A DNA stretch of 64,000 nt from DT-110 sp030148525 (GTDB taxonomy: Bacteria; Bacteroidota; Bacteroidia; Chitinophagales; Saprospiraceae): NCBI GenBank assembly GCA_965227445.1, contig OZ245751.1, positions 3,224,001-3,288,000 on the forward strand, given 5' to 3'. Below the pieces are notes generated by a model, which had not been told where the DNA came from, ran no database searches, and saw nothing but the letters and a program-made list of their open reading frames with translations. The position numbers were made by a program, and so were the translations under genes. Shown piece by piece: positions 42,732 to 50,743 of the stretch. Positions within the stretch are counted from its first letter, which is position 1. Each line of letters starts with the position of its first letter.

Positions 42732-44738
42732 CTAAAGACCGCCCTGCACCAACACCATCCCGGTATGCGCCGGAATCACTGCTTGTCCGCTGTCGACAGA
42801 ACCCAGGCCCGTCATGTCAACGGATGTACCGTCCAGGACCTGAGTCCATCTACCTTCAGGTACACTTACCTCCGCATCCAAATCCCCACCATTAAAGGCC
42901 ACGAAAATGGTATTCCAGCTATCCCCTACCCTTGCGCCATCAATTTGGTAGGCTACCACCTGATCCGTCTCGGTTTCCCGGAATTGCAGGTTTTGCTGAA
43001 TATCAGCGGTCGTCCGCATCCGAAAAGCCGGATGTGCTTTACGCATAGCGATAAGTCCCTTGACGTATTCCACCGTTTCCCGGTAATCCGTTTTACGACT
43101 CCAGTCCAGTTTGTTGATAGCATCGGGAGATTCAAAGGAGTTTTCCACTCCGTCTTTGGTGCGCTGAAATTCAGCACCTGCGTGCAAAAAGGATACGCCC
43201 TGGCTCGTCAGGACCATAGCCAATGCCAGACGATGCATCTTTGTACGAACTTCTTCCGACGCATCAGGGCGGGAGATCGCCAGACGATCCCAAAGCGTGT
43301 GGTTATCGTGGCAGGAAACATAGGTAATGGTTTGACTGGGCTGGGCTGCCCAGGCCGAATCGGAATAGTTCACCTTACTGTAGTCTACCTGAGGGTGTTC
43401 GGTAGATGCGATAATGCCAAACTTGATGCTTTCTTTCAGACTATCCGCACCACTTACGAACCCCGGCTGATCGTGGGTAAATACGTGTCCTTTCAGGGCA
43501 TCCCGCATGTCGTCGGTAAAGGCAGCTACGCCTGGCATTTTATGCGTGTATTTCTTGAGGGCCCGATCAGGTTCGGGCAGTGGTGAATCACCGGCTGTCC
43601 ATCCTTCTCCGTATACGAAAATAGTCGGGTCGATCTCGTGCAAACGTTGGGCGACCTGACGCATAGTTTCCTGGTCGTGAATGCCCATGAGGTCGAAACG
43701 AAATCCATCCAGATGATATTCCTCGGCCCAGTAGGCTACTGATTCCAGGATGAATTTGCGCATCATGGCCCGGTCCGAGGCCGTTTCATTCCCGCAGGCC
43801 GATGCGTCGGAGAAACTGCCATCTTCCCGCTGCCGATAGTAATAACCGGGAACGAGTTGATTCAGGTTGGAGGTCTCCGTCCAGCCCGTGTGGTTGTATA
43901 CCACATCGAGGACCACCCGGATACCCCGGTCGTGCAGGGCCTGGACCATCTGCTTAAACTCCCGGATGCGGGTAGCTCCGTCGTGGGGATTGGTGCTGTA
44001 GCTACCCTCGGGTACATTGTAGTGTTGTGGATCGTACCCCCAGTTGTATTTACCTTCTTCCAGTCTGGTCTCATCAATAGACCGGAAATCAAAGCTGGGC
44101 AACAGGTGGAGGTGGGTAATACCCATCTCCACCAGATGATCCAGGCCGGTGGACAATCCTTCTCCGTTGGTGGTACCGGCCTCGGTGAGTGCTAAAAATT
44201 TGCCAACGTTTTTCATGCCGGCATCCTCATCCACGGAGAAGTCGCGAACATGGAGTTCGTAGATAATAATGTCGTTGGGGTGGTCGAGTGAAGGACGTTG
44301 GTCTTGCTCCCACCCATCGGGGTTAGTCATAGCCATATCCAATACTTGTCCGCGTACTCCATTGGCGCCTACGGCCCGTACGTAGGGATCGGCCTTTTCT
44401 TCCAGCCATTCTCCGTTTTCCTGAATCTGAAAGGTGTAGTAGGTTCCTGCCAGGTCACCACCGATCTCGGTGTGCCAGGTACCTTGCTCCGCTCGGTCCA
44501 GATCAATCGTTTCGGTGGGTTCTCCGCCCAGGTCCGTTTCGTACAGGTGCAGGCGAACTGCCTGGGCTGCCGGCGACCACAACCGGAAGGTACTCGATTC
44601 CGGTGAATAGGTAAGACCGAGGTCTTCTCCTTCATACACGGGGTAATCATCGTAACTATCGTGAGTCATGTTATTTTTTTGGCAGGCCATCAAGAAGAGA
44701 CCGAGCAGGGCAATTACTCCGTAGTGGGAAGGTTTCAT
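42732..44738 (-). CDS. pulA: Type I pullulanase (GH13), lipoprotein
   Basis: 668 residues with a lipoprotein signal (LLGLFLMACQK), so anchored in the envelope. A CBM48-like N-terminal domain (LGLTYSPESSTFRLWSPAAQAVRLHLY) precedes the catalytic barrel with the type I pullulanase motif KYNWGYDPQHYNVPEGSY. GH13 regions are present: DVVYNHT, DGFRFDLMG (nucleophile Asp349), VYGEGW (acid/base Glu378) and YVSCHDNHTLWDRL. It debranches alpha-1,6 links in pullulan, glycogen or starch-derived dextrins. No SusC/D pair is adjacent. The stop lies about 90 bp from the convergent Uma2 gene. Confidence 0.93.
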   Translation of the reverse strand: MKPSHYGVIALLGLFLMACQKNNMTHDSYDDYPVYEGEDLGLTYSPESSTFRLWSPAAQAVRLHLYETDLGGEPTETIDLDRAEQGTWHTEIGGDLAGTYYTFQIQENGEWLEEKADPYVRAVGANGVRGQVLDMAMTNPDGWEQDQRPSLDHPNDIIIYELHVRDFSVDEDAGMKNVGKFLALTEAGTTNGEGLSTGLDHLVEMGITHLHLLPSFDFRSIDETRLEEGKYNWGYDPQHYNVPEGSYSTNPHDGATRIREFKQMVQALHDRGIRVVLDVVYNHTGWTETSNLNQLVPGYYYRQREDGSFSDASACGNETASDRAMMRKFILESVAYWAEEYHLDGFRFDLMGIHDQETMRQVAQRLHEIDPTIFVYGEGWTAGDSPLPEPDRALKKYTHKMPGVAAFTDDMRDALKGHVFTHDQPGFVSGADSLKESIKFGIIASTEHPQVDYSKVNYSDSAWAAQPSQTITYVSCHDNHTLWDRLAISRPDASEEVRTKMHRLALAMVLTSQGVSFLHAGAEFQRTKDGVENSFESPDAINKLDWSRKTDYRETVEYVKGLIAMRKAHPAFRMRTTADIQQNLQFRETETDQVVAYQIDGARVGDSWNTIFVAFNGGDLDAEVSVPEGRWTQVLDGTSVDMTGLGSVDSGQAVIPAHTGMVLVQGGL

Positions 44739-45106
44739 CAGTAGTTATTTATCATGAGGTTCCCGCCTTCACGTCGGGCGGAGAGGGCCAATCTGTTTGC
44801 TAAGTAACTGAGCGTCACAACCTCACTTAGTATTAGGTAGTAGTACTTACTCAAATCCATATACGCTATACCTACTACACTGTACCGGGAGGTTGGGCGT
44901 TGAATATCTTGCCTTTTAAAAAAAGTCTGTGCCCAACCGCCCAATAATTTATGATTGATAAAGCTAGTCCTTTTTTGGCGAAAGCCGAAAGCAAAAGATG
45001 TACAATGGTCTGATCTGTTCATCCAAAAATCAGCCCTTATTGTCCAAAAAAAAGGAACGCCAATCTGCTTCTACTTAACCTTGTGAATGAACTAAACAAA
45101 CCATGT
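44739..45106. other. Gene-free divergent spacer with an inverted repeat
   Basis: No gene seen between the divergent pullulanase and TraB/GumN genes. It contains a GC-rich hairpin CCCGCCTTCACGTCGGGCGG near 44763 that resembles the REP-like family. It also has an inverted repeat with 12-bp arms (GGGAGGTTGGGC at 44887-44898, complement at 44931-44942, one mismatch, 32-nt loop) and a mini-hairpin word after a T-run at 44977-44986. Promoters are not obvious. Confidence 0.45.
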
Positions 45107-45982
45107 ATGACTACTTTGAAACACCCACTACTCGCAGGTCTTACCCTGCTCCTGGCGGTCGGATGCCTTACCGCCCAACAAAGCCCCACCCTCGCCAATA
45201 GCCTGCTCTGGAAGATCGAAGGCAAGGATCTGGAAAGCCCTTCCTATCTCTACGGAACGATCCACGTGATCAGTCAAAGCGATTTTTTCCTGACCGATGC
45301 CACCAAGGCCGCTTTTGACGAAAGTCAGGAAATAGTACTCGAGCTGGATATGGATGACCCCCAAATGAGCATGCAGATGATGCAGCAAGCCGGTATGAAA
45401 GATGGCCAGACGCTTGATAAATTGCTACCGGAAGAGGATTACCAGCAATTAGACTCGTTGGTCAAAAAGAATATGGGCATGGGTATCTCCATGTTTAACA
45501 ATTGGCAGCCCATACTGGCCTTTTCCCTGATCGTTCAGGAGTTTATCGAAGGGCAAATGGCATCTTATGAAATGTCTTTTGTCCAGATGGCCCAAGAGGC
45601 AGAGAAGAACCTGACCGGCCTCGAAACCGTCGCCGAGCAGATTGCCGCTATGGGAAATATTTCGTACGAGGCTCAGGCCGATTACCTGGCTGAGCAACTT
45701 GATGACCTGGAGAGCAACCGGAAGCTGTTTCGCACCATGGTCGACCTGTACAAGCAGCAAAAGATCACGGATCTGGAGACTTATATAGTGGAATCCAGTG
45801 GCGGCGACGCCTTCGCCGAGCACCTGCTGAAGGACCGCAACGAAAAGTGGGTCGACCGCATCCACGAGAAGGCTAAAGAAGGAACAATTTTCTTCGCCGT
45901 CGGAGCGGGTCACCTGGCCGGCGAAAACGGGGTGATCAATCTGCTGCGGAAGGCCGGATTTACGGTAACTGCCGTAGAATAA
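45107..45982 (+). CDS. TraB/GumN family protein, secreted
   Basis: 291 residues from the ATG at 45107 (a GTG at 45083 is possible but less likely). The N-terminus LLAGLTLLLAVGCLTAQ is a signal peptide or lipoprotein signal. SLLWKIEGKDLESPSYLYGTIHV with the GTIH motif, and IFFAVGAGHLAGENGVINLL with the GxGH motif near the C-terminus, define the TraB/GumN (TIKI-like) family. In this family the conserved His/Glu residues suggest a metalloprotease-like site. Substrate unknown. It is followed by an intrinsic terminator at 46004, so it is a single-gene unit. Confidence 0.88.
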   Translation: MTTLKHPLLAGLTLLLAVGCLTAQQSPTLANSLLWKIEGKDLESPSYLYGTIHVISQSDFFLTDATKAAFDESQEIVLELDMDDPQMSMQMMQQAGMKDGQTLDKLLPEEDYQQLDSLVKKNMGMGISMFNNWQPILAFSLIVQEFIEGQMASYEMSFVQMAQEAEKNLTGLETVAEQIAAMGNISYEAQADYLAEQLDDLESNRKLFRTMVDLYKQQKITDLETYIVESSGGDAFAEHLLKDRNEKWVDRIHEKAKEGTIFFAVGAGHLAGENGVINLLRKAGFTVTAVE

Positions 45983-46003
45983 ACATAACAACACCTAACA
46001 TTA

Positions 46004-46040
46004 GAAAGGCCACTGAGTGACTCTTAGTGGCCTTCTTTCT
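46004..46040 (+). terminator. Intrinsic terminator after TraB/GumN gene
   Basis: GAAAGGCCACT (46004-46014) pairs with AGTGGCCTTC (46026-46035), followed by TTTCTT. It is placed 22 bp after the stop codon. Confidence 0.75.
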
Positions 46041-46079
46041 TAGTGATTAGTTAAGTACCTTTCGGCAAAAAGGTCCTGT

Positions 46080-47273
46080 ATGAAAAACCAATTCTTTCTC
46101 TTGATTATCCTGTTTTTGGTTAGTGCTTGCTCAGATTCTGCCGATCCTCTACCAGGCGATGATTTCGCCCTCATGGCCTACTACGTACCCAACGAAACCT
46201 TCCCGCCCGATGACCTGCCGCTGGATCAACTGACCCACATCATCTTCTCCTTCAGCAAGGTGATCGACGGTGAGATGGCCTTTAACAATCCCGCTAATGA
46301 TACCTTGCTACGCACCCTCGTTGAACAACGCGCCGAACACCCCGATTTGAAAGTCATGATCGCTTGCGGCGGCTGGGGTGCCGACGGCTTTTCGGATATG
46401 GCCAGCACCCCCGAAAACCGGGAACGATTCATCCGGAGTACGGTCAATTTCGTACAGCGCTACGATCTCGACGGTGTCGACATCGACTGGGAGTACCCGG
46501 CCATTCCCGCTGCCGGTACCGGTGCCCGCCCGGAGGACAAGGAAAACTTCACGGCCCTCATGAAAGGCCTGCGCGAAGCCCTCGATGATCTTGATCGCCC
46601 CCAAACACTCACCTTTGCATCGGCCGGTTGGGAACGCTATTACGAAAATGTGGAATCGTTGGAAGTCATGAAGTACGCCGACTACATGAATATCATGACC
46701 TACGATCAGGTGAGTGGAAACGCTCCTTTCACCGGGCACCACACCGCTTTGGGTTATATCGCCGAGTCAGATCTGGAGGGATTACCCATCCTGGACACCA
46801 TCAACAAAATGCGCCCGGAGATGGAAGCAAACGGCTATTCCTGGGCACCTCGCTCGGCCGAGCGCATCGTGAACATTGTAAAGGAATTTGGCGTAGACCC
46901 CGAAAAATTGATCATTGGCGGTGCCTTCTACGGTCGTGCCTGGAAGGGCGTACCACCCGCCAATAATGGTCTGTACCAGGGCAATCAGGGTACCCATACC
47001 GGCTGGATGGATTACGGTACTATTCGCGCTGATTACGAAAACAAGAACGGTTATACCCGTCACTGGGATTCCATCGCCCAGGCTCCCTACCTCTACAGCC
47101 CTTCCGACAGTGTGTTCATCTCCTACGATGATCCCGAATCGGTAGCAAAGAAGGTGGCTTTCGCCAAAGAAGCAGGACTCGGAGGCGTCATGTTCTGGCA
47201 ACTGAGTAATGATACCCGCGAGGAGAATGGATTACTGGATGCAATGTATAGTAGTAAGACTAAAGACTTATAG
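46080..47273 (+). CDS. GH18 chitinase-like lipoprotein
   Basis: 397 residues; MKNQFFLLIILFLVSACSD is a lipoprotein signal. The GH18 catalytic motif is RYDLDGVDIDWEYPA with acid Glu138 and the DxxDxDxE pattern complete. LKVMIACGGWG is the earlier family strand, MNIMTYDQ the substrate-binding Met-Tyr-Asp motif, and GGVMFWQLSNDT the last barrel strand with the conserved Trp. Length and motifs fit a bacterial family 18 chitinase or endo-N-acetylglucosaminidase of the envelope, cleaving beta-1,4-GlcNAc links. No carbohydrate-binding module is attached. Confidence 0.92.
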   Translation: MKNQFFLLIILFLVSACSDSADPLPGDDFALMAYYVPNETFPPDDLPLDQLTHIIFSFSKVIDGEMAFNNPANDTLLRTLVEQRAEHPDLKVMIACGGWGADGFSDMASTPENRERFIRSTVNFVQRYDLDGVDIDWEYPAIPAAGTGARPEDKENFTALMKGLREALDDLDRPQTLTFASAGWERYYENVESLEVMKYADYMNIMTYDQVSGNAPFTGHHTALGYIAESDLEGLPILDTINKMRPEMEANGYSWAPRSAERIVNIVKEFGVDPEKLIIGGAFYGRAWKGVPPANNGLYQGNQGTHTGWMDYGTIRADYENKNGYTRHWDSIAQAPYLYSPSDSVFISYDDPESVAKKVAFAKEAGLGGVMFWQLSNDTREENGLLDAMYSSKTKDL

Positions 47274-47304
47274 AAGCTAGATCCCAGACATTGTACAGAG
47301 GGGC

Positions 47305-47655
47305 TCATTGCTCAAATACCTCATTTAAATCCACTGAAAACTCCGGCAGAAGCCCGACGGGTACTTGTTCGCCCGGCGAAAAGGGAGTTTTTCGCAGAAG
47401 TTGATAAGTACCCTTATCATTTAAGCGATACACCAAAACCGTACCTTCGGCCGGGTGCACAATCCAGTACTCTTGGACACCAGCATGCTCGTAGAGTTCA
47501 TATTTATCATTCAGATCCTTTTGAGCAGTACTTTTGGTCAAAATTTCGATAATCCAATCGGGCGCACCATTACAGCCTTTTTGATCGAGTTTTTTAGAAT
47601 CGCAGATGATACTTAAATCAGGCTGCACAACCGTTTCCAAAGCATGATCCAGACC
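47305..47655 (-). pseudogene. Truncated Uma2-family gene
   Basis: About 111 residues matching the C-terminal two thirds of Uma2: TVVQPDLSIICDSKKLDQKGC, then APDWIIEILTKSTAQKDLNDKYELYEHAGVQEYWIVHP, the PD-(D/E)XK core. The N-terminal 70 or so residues with the EYIDGEI-type motif are missing, and the frame has only a TTG to start from. Upstream the frame hits a stop at about 47680, where the left edge of the palindromic repeat array lies. The most likely history is disruption by that array or by a deletion around it. Compare the intact paralogue at 42064. Confidence 0.75.
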
Positions 47656-47677
47656 TTCCCGTAAGCCCTTCTCCTTC

Positions 47678-47916
47678 TAGTGCTACGGGGCAAGAATCAT
47701 TAAGGCTGAATGGTCCTTGGGAGTTTAACACATTGCGTACCTATACCGCTTCCGAAAAGGTCCCGTTAGGGACCAAATATGGGTAGAAATTTGAATTGGA
47801 CAAGGGAAACCGTGCCGTTCCGCGGGCGCCGAAGTCCGTACGGACGGAGGGGCTAGGTACGAAATGTAGGACATGCATTTCCCCCTAAGAATAATTAACC
47901 TTGACCCGCAGCGCTA
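47678..47916. mobile_element. Nested palindromic element, copy 2 (internal deletion)
   Basis: Begins TAGTGCTACGGGG (degenerate relative to TAGTGCCGCGG of other copies) and contains CATTGCGTACCTATACCGCTTCCGAAAAGG joined directly to TCCCGTTAGGGACC. It therefore lacks the left half of the inner stem and the hairpin module seen at 11.3 kb. It ends at GCAGCGCTA. The right arm carries a precise 35-bp REP-like insertion (47820-47854). Confidence 0.6.
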
Positions 47917-48516
47917 CCGGGGTGAGGGTATTTTAGACCAAAGACCACTAGAAGCCAGACCCCAGACATTTTAAAGAAATTCGTAAAGCCTTTCTTCCGG
48001 TAGTGCCGCGGATCAATTATCTTTAAAGCTGATCGGTTTTTTGGACGGCGAACACATTGCGTACCTAACGGCACGCATCTCAACTTTTCCATTTACGTTT
48101 CTACCCATATTCAGCCCCTAAAGGGGCTTCTGAAGGGGGTCCCGTTAGGGACCAAATATGGGTAGAAATTTGAATTGGACAAGGGAAACCGTGCCGTTCC
48201 GCGGGCGCCGAAGTCCGTACGGACGGAGGGGCTAGGTACGAAATGTAGGACATGCATTTCCCCCTAAGAATAATTAACCTTGACCCGCAGCGCTACCGGG
48301 GTGAGGGTATTTTAGACCAAAGACCACTAGAAGCCAGACCCCAGACATTTTAAAGAAATTCGTAAAGCCTTTCTTCCGGTAGTGCCGCGGATCAATTATC
48401 TTTAAAGCTGATCGGTTTTTTGGACGGCGAACACATTGCGTACCTAACGGCACGCATCTCAACTTTTCCATTTACGTTTCTACCCATATTCAGCCCCTAA
48501 AGGGGCTTCTGAAGGG
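47759..48516. repeat. Perfect tandem duplication, period 379 bp
   Basis: 47759-48137 and 48138-48516 read identically base by base, and the copying extends to about 48549 as a third partial unit. One unit spans the right half of one palindromic element, an 80-bp spacer (containing AGAAGCCAGACCCCAGACAT, similar to 47268-47295 after the chitinase gene) and the left half of the next element. Perfect identity points to a recent duplication. Confidence 0.9.
48001..48295. mobile_element. Nested palindromic element, copy 3
   Basis: Left edge TAGTGCCGCGGATC, inner stem GTACCTAACGGCACG (48061), core TTTCTACCCATAT / ATATGGGTAGAAA with inner hairpins AGCCCCTAAAGGGGCT and GGTCCCGTTAGGGACC, right stem CGTGCCGTT interrupted by a 35-bp REP-like insertion (48199-48233), right edge GCAGCGCTA. 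Confidence 0.65.
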
Positions 48517-48637
48517 GGTCCCGTTAGGGACCAAATATGGGTAGAAATTATAATCGGACAAGAAAAAACCGTGCCGTTAGGTACGGAATATAAGATTACA
48601 TTTTCTTCGAAAGAAATAATCTTGAACCGCGGCATTA
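48380..48637. mobile_element. Nested palindromic element, copy 4 (no insertion)
   Basis: Same left half as copy 3, but the right half is like the 11-kb copy: ATAATCGGACAAGAAAAAAC, then an uninterrupted CGTGCCGTTAGGTAC and CTTGAACCGCGGCATTA. It gives the most complete stem: GTACCTAACGGCACG (48441-48455) pairs without interruption with CGTGCCGTTAGGTAC. Confidence 0.65.
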
Positions 48638-48712
48638 GAGGGAGAAGGCCTGCCCCGTGACATCTTGCGCAGCAAGAGTTGAAAACTATTTCACAGGGCG
48701 GTGGGTGGAGGG

Positions 48713-48755
48713 TAAAAAAAACCGCCATCCCTGCCCGACAGGCGAAAATGGCGGT
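48713..48755 (-). terminator. Intrinsic terminator of the tRNA-Glu operon
   Basis: On the minus strand ACCGCCAT (48755-48748) pairs with ATGGCGGT (48728-48721) and is followed by a run of eight T. It lies about 75 bp downstream of the last tRNA. Confidence 0.75.
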
Positions 48756-48803
48756 TTATACCAAATAGAGCAGTCCTAATACTCACTACTCTGTACAAAT
48801 TAC

Positions 48804-48824
48804 GCTCGATCCGGAGGATCGAGC
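48804..48824. repeat. GATCC palindrome next to tRNA-Glu
   Basis: GCTCGATCC-GGA-GGATCGAGC, 9-bp perfect arms, followed by ACCA. The related palindrome at 4697-4715 also continues into CACCA. It could be a processing or recombination site at the 3' end of the tRNA cluster. Confidence 0.5.
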
Positions 48825-48829
48825 ACCAG

Positions 48830-48901
48830 TAGCCCGTACGGGAATCGAACCCGTGTTTCAGGAATGAAAATCCTGCGTCCTAACCCCTAGACGAACGGGC
48901 C
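48830..48901 (-). tRNA. tRNA-Glu (TTC), third of three
   Basis: 72 nt without encoded CCA. Acceptor GGCCCGT/ACGGGCT (first pair G-U), discriminator A, D arm GTCTAGGGGTTAGGAC, anticodon stem-loop CAGGATTTTCATTCCTG with anticodon TTC, T arm ACGGGTTCGATTCCCGT. It is identical to the two copies upstream. Confidence 0.95.
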
Positions 48902-48907
48902 TTTTTC

Positions 48908-48935
48908 AGGTTTGAGGTTTGAGGTTTGAGGTTTG
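48908..48935. repeat. AGGTTTG x4 in tRNA spacer
   Basis: Four perfect heptads between the second and third tRNA-Glu genes. The homologous spacer at 49086 has two. The rest of both spacers is almost identical. Confidence 0.85.
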
Positions 48936-49007
48936 AGGTAAACTTATGACCTCTATTCTATCTGGACTCTTTTGTCTAGCATCTTCTGTCTTCTGAAAAG
49001 ACGTTGG

Positions 49008-49079
49008 TAGCCCGTACGGGAATCGAACCCGTGTTTCAGGAATGAAAATCCTGCGTCCTAACCCCTAGACGAACGGGCC
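49008..49079 (-). tRNA. tRNA-Glu (TTC), second of three
   Basis: Same 72-nt sequence and cloverleaf as the copy at 48830, with anticodon TTC and no encoded CCA. It starts 178 bp from the next copy. Confidence 0.95.
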
Positions 49080-49085
49080 AATCTC

Positions 49086-49099
49086 AGGTTTGAGGTTTG
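49086..49099. repeat. AGGTTTG x2 in tRNA spacer
   Basis: Two heptads just after the first tRNA-Glu gene in transcription order. The difference of two units (14 bp) exactly accounts for the tRNA spacing difference (164 against 178 bp). Confidence 0.85.
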
Positions 49100-49171
49100 A
49101 GGTAAACCTATGACCTCTATTCTATCTAGACTCTTTTGTCTAGCATCTTCTGTCTTCTGAAAAGACATTGG

Positions 49172-49243
49172 TAGCCCGTACGGGAATCGAACCCGTGTTT
49201 CAGGAATGAAAATCCTGCGTCCTAACCCCTAGACGAACGGGCC
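49172..49243 (-). tRNA. tRNA-Glu (TTC), first of three
   Basis: Same 72-nt tRNA, the first in the direction of transcription. Upstream, about 130 bp away, is a candidate promoter at 49374-49404. Confidence 0.95.
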
Positions 49244-49373
49244 TTTTTTCAAACGTTTTTCGTTTCTTACCTACGAAACAAAGAATTATCTCTTTTGGCA
49301 ATCTTTCTTTGTTAAGCGATTGTAAAAAGGGCTTGCACCCTGGCAGTATCAAACCCTTTTTCCAAAGGCGATG

Positions 49374-49404
49374 CAAATATAGAATCTTTCCCAAAAGTTT
49401 GAAA
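49374..49404 (-). promoter_or_regulatory. Candidate promoter of the tRNA-Glu operon
   Basis: On the minus strand TTTC (49404-49401), 19 bp, TATATTTG (49381-49374). The second box fits the Bacteroidota -7 consensus TANNTTTG perfectly and the first matches TTTG at three of four bases. The implied leader before the first tRNA is about 125 nt. The rest of 49244-49723 holds no gene, only a short inverted pair ATCGGGC/GCCCGAT at 49621/49652 in the gap leader. Confidence 0.45.
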
Positions 49405-49723
49405 GAAAATCAGATCAAAAAAATGGAAAGGATATAGAACCCAAGCTGAACCTTTGTAATGACAAACATCATCAACACTGGGCAGGCGAAATAGTTCCTT
49501 CTTAACACAATTATTGTTACTTTTACACTAAGTACTATAACTAAGAAATGCTCTGACATTTTGAGCAGGGCATTTGGTGAAAATCCCTGGGCGGGTTAGA
49601 TTCATGGATACAGCAATGCAATCGGGCCGCAACACAATATTTTACCAATGAGCCCGATCAAAATGCGCATTTGTTTAGTTTATAAAGCACTAAGTACACT
49701 TATTCATCCAAACCAATCTTTCA

Positions 49724-50722
49724 ATGGCTAAGAAGAAAATCGCAATTAACGGATTTGGCCGCATCGGCCGCCTTACATTCCGCAACCTCGTTCAGAATGA
49801 AAATGTAGAGGTTGTTGCCATCAATGACCTGACTGACAATGCTACCCTGGCCCACCTGCTCAAGTACGATTCTGCCCAGGGCCCCTTCGATGGAACGGTC
49901 GAAGCAACCGAAGATAAATTAATCGTAAACGGTACTGAGATCAGTGCCCTTTCCGAAAGAAACCCCGAAAACCTGCCCTGGGAAGCTCACGGTGTAGACC
50001 TGGTGCTCGAGTGTACAGGTATTTTCCGTACCAAAGAGCAGGCCGGTTTGCACCTTAAGGCAGGTGCTAAGGACGTTGTTATCTCGGCTCCCGCCAAAGG
50101 CGGCGACGTGCAAACTATCGTTTTGGGTGTAAACCAGGAGGAATTAGACCGTCGTGCCAACATTTTCTCCAATGCGTCTTGCACAACCAACTGTCTGGCT
50201 CCTGTTGTGAAAATCATGGATGAAAACTTTGGCATCCAAAACGGTTCCATGACCACCATCCACGCCTACACGGCTGATCAGAATATTCAGGATGCGCCAC
50301 ACAGCGACTTGCGCCGTGCCCGTGCTGCAGCCTACAATATTGTCCCCACCAGCACCGGTGCCGCCAGTGCCGTTGGTAAGGTGTATCCTACCGTAAAGGG
50401 CAAACTGTTCGCTATCGCTGTGCGCGTACCGGTAGTGACCGGCTCAATGATCGAACTGAACGTCGTCGTCGACAAAGTGCCGACTGCCGAGCAGGTGAAC
50501 GAGAAATTCCAGGCAGCCGCCGAAGGCCCTATGAAGGGAATCCTCGAGTACTGCACCGACCCCATCGTTTCCAGCGATATCGTGCGTAACCCGCATAGCT
50601 CCATTTTCGACTCCCTGATGACCGAAGTGAACGGCAACATGGTTAAAGTGGTAAGCTGGTACGATAACGAAGCCGGCTACTCCGCTCGTTTGGCCGATCT
50701 GGCTCTACTGATCCTGTCGTGA
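49724..50722 (+). CDS. gap: Glyceraldehyde-3-phosphate dehydrogenase, type I
   Basis: 332 residues, the normal length. KIAINGFGRIGRLTFRN is the NAD-binding start, SNASCTTNCLAP holds the catalytic Cys153 and HAYTADQ the catalytic His. YNIVPTSTGAASAVGKVYP and WYDNEAGYSARLADL complete the type I signature. It converts glyceraldehyde-3-phosphate to 1,3-bisphosphoglycerate in glycolysis. It is followed on the same strand by pgk, which catalyses the next step, with a 198-bp spacer containing two hairpins. Codon use is strongly biased to C-ending codons, as expected of a highly expressed gene. Confidence 0.97.
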   Translation: MAKKKIAINGFGRIGRLTFRNLVQNENVEVVAINDLTDNATLAHLLKYDSAQGPFDGTVEATEDKLIVNGTEISALSERNPENLPWEAHGVDLVLECTGIFRTKEQAGLHLKAGAKDVVISAPAKGGDVQTIVLGVNQEELDRRANIFSNASCTTNCLAPVVKIMDENFGIQNGSMTTIHAYTADQNIQDAPHSDLRRARAAAYNIVPTSTGAASAVGKVYPTVKGKLFAIAVRVPVVTGSMIELNVVVDKVPTAEQVNEKFQAAAEGPMKGILEYCTDPIVSSDIVRNPHSSIFDSLMTEVNGNMVKVVSWYDNEAGYSARLADLALLILS

Positions 50723-50743
50723 GTAAGCCCCGTTTGCTTCACG

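Noticed and set aside
47895..48471. Two identical 65-residue leftward frames, and a related frame at 11172-11465 sharing the words GTQCVR and IIDPRHYR
   Set aside because: They are read through the palindromic repeats. The copies differ by about as many non-synonymous as synonymous changes and have no start signal or domain, so they are repeat shadows and not proteins.
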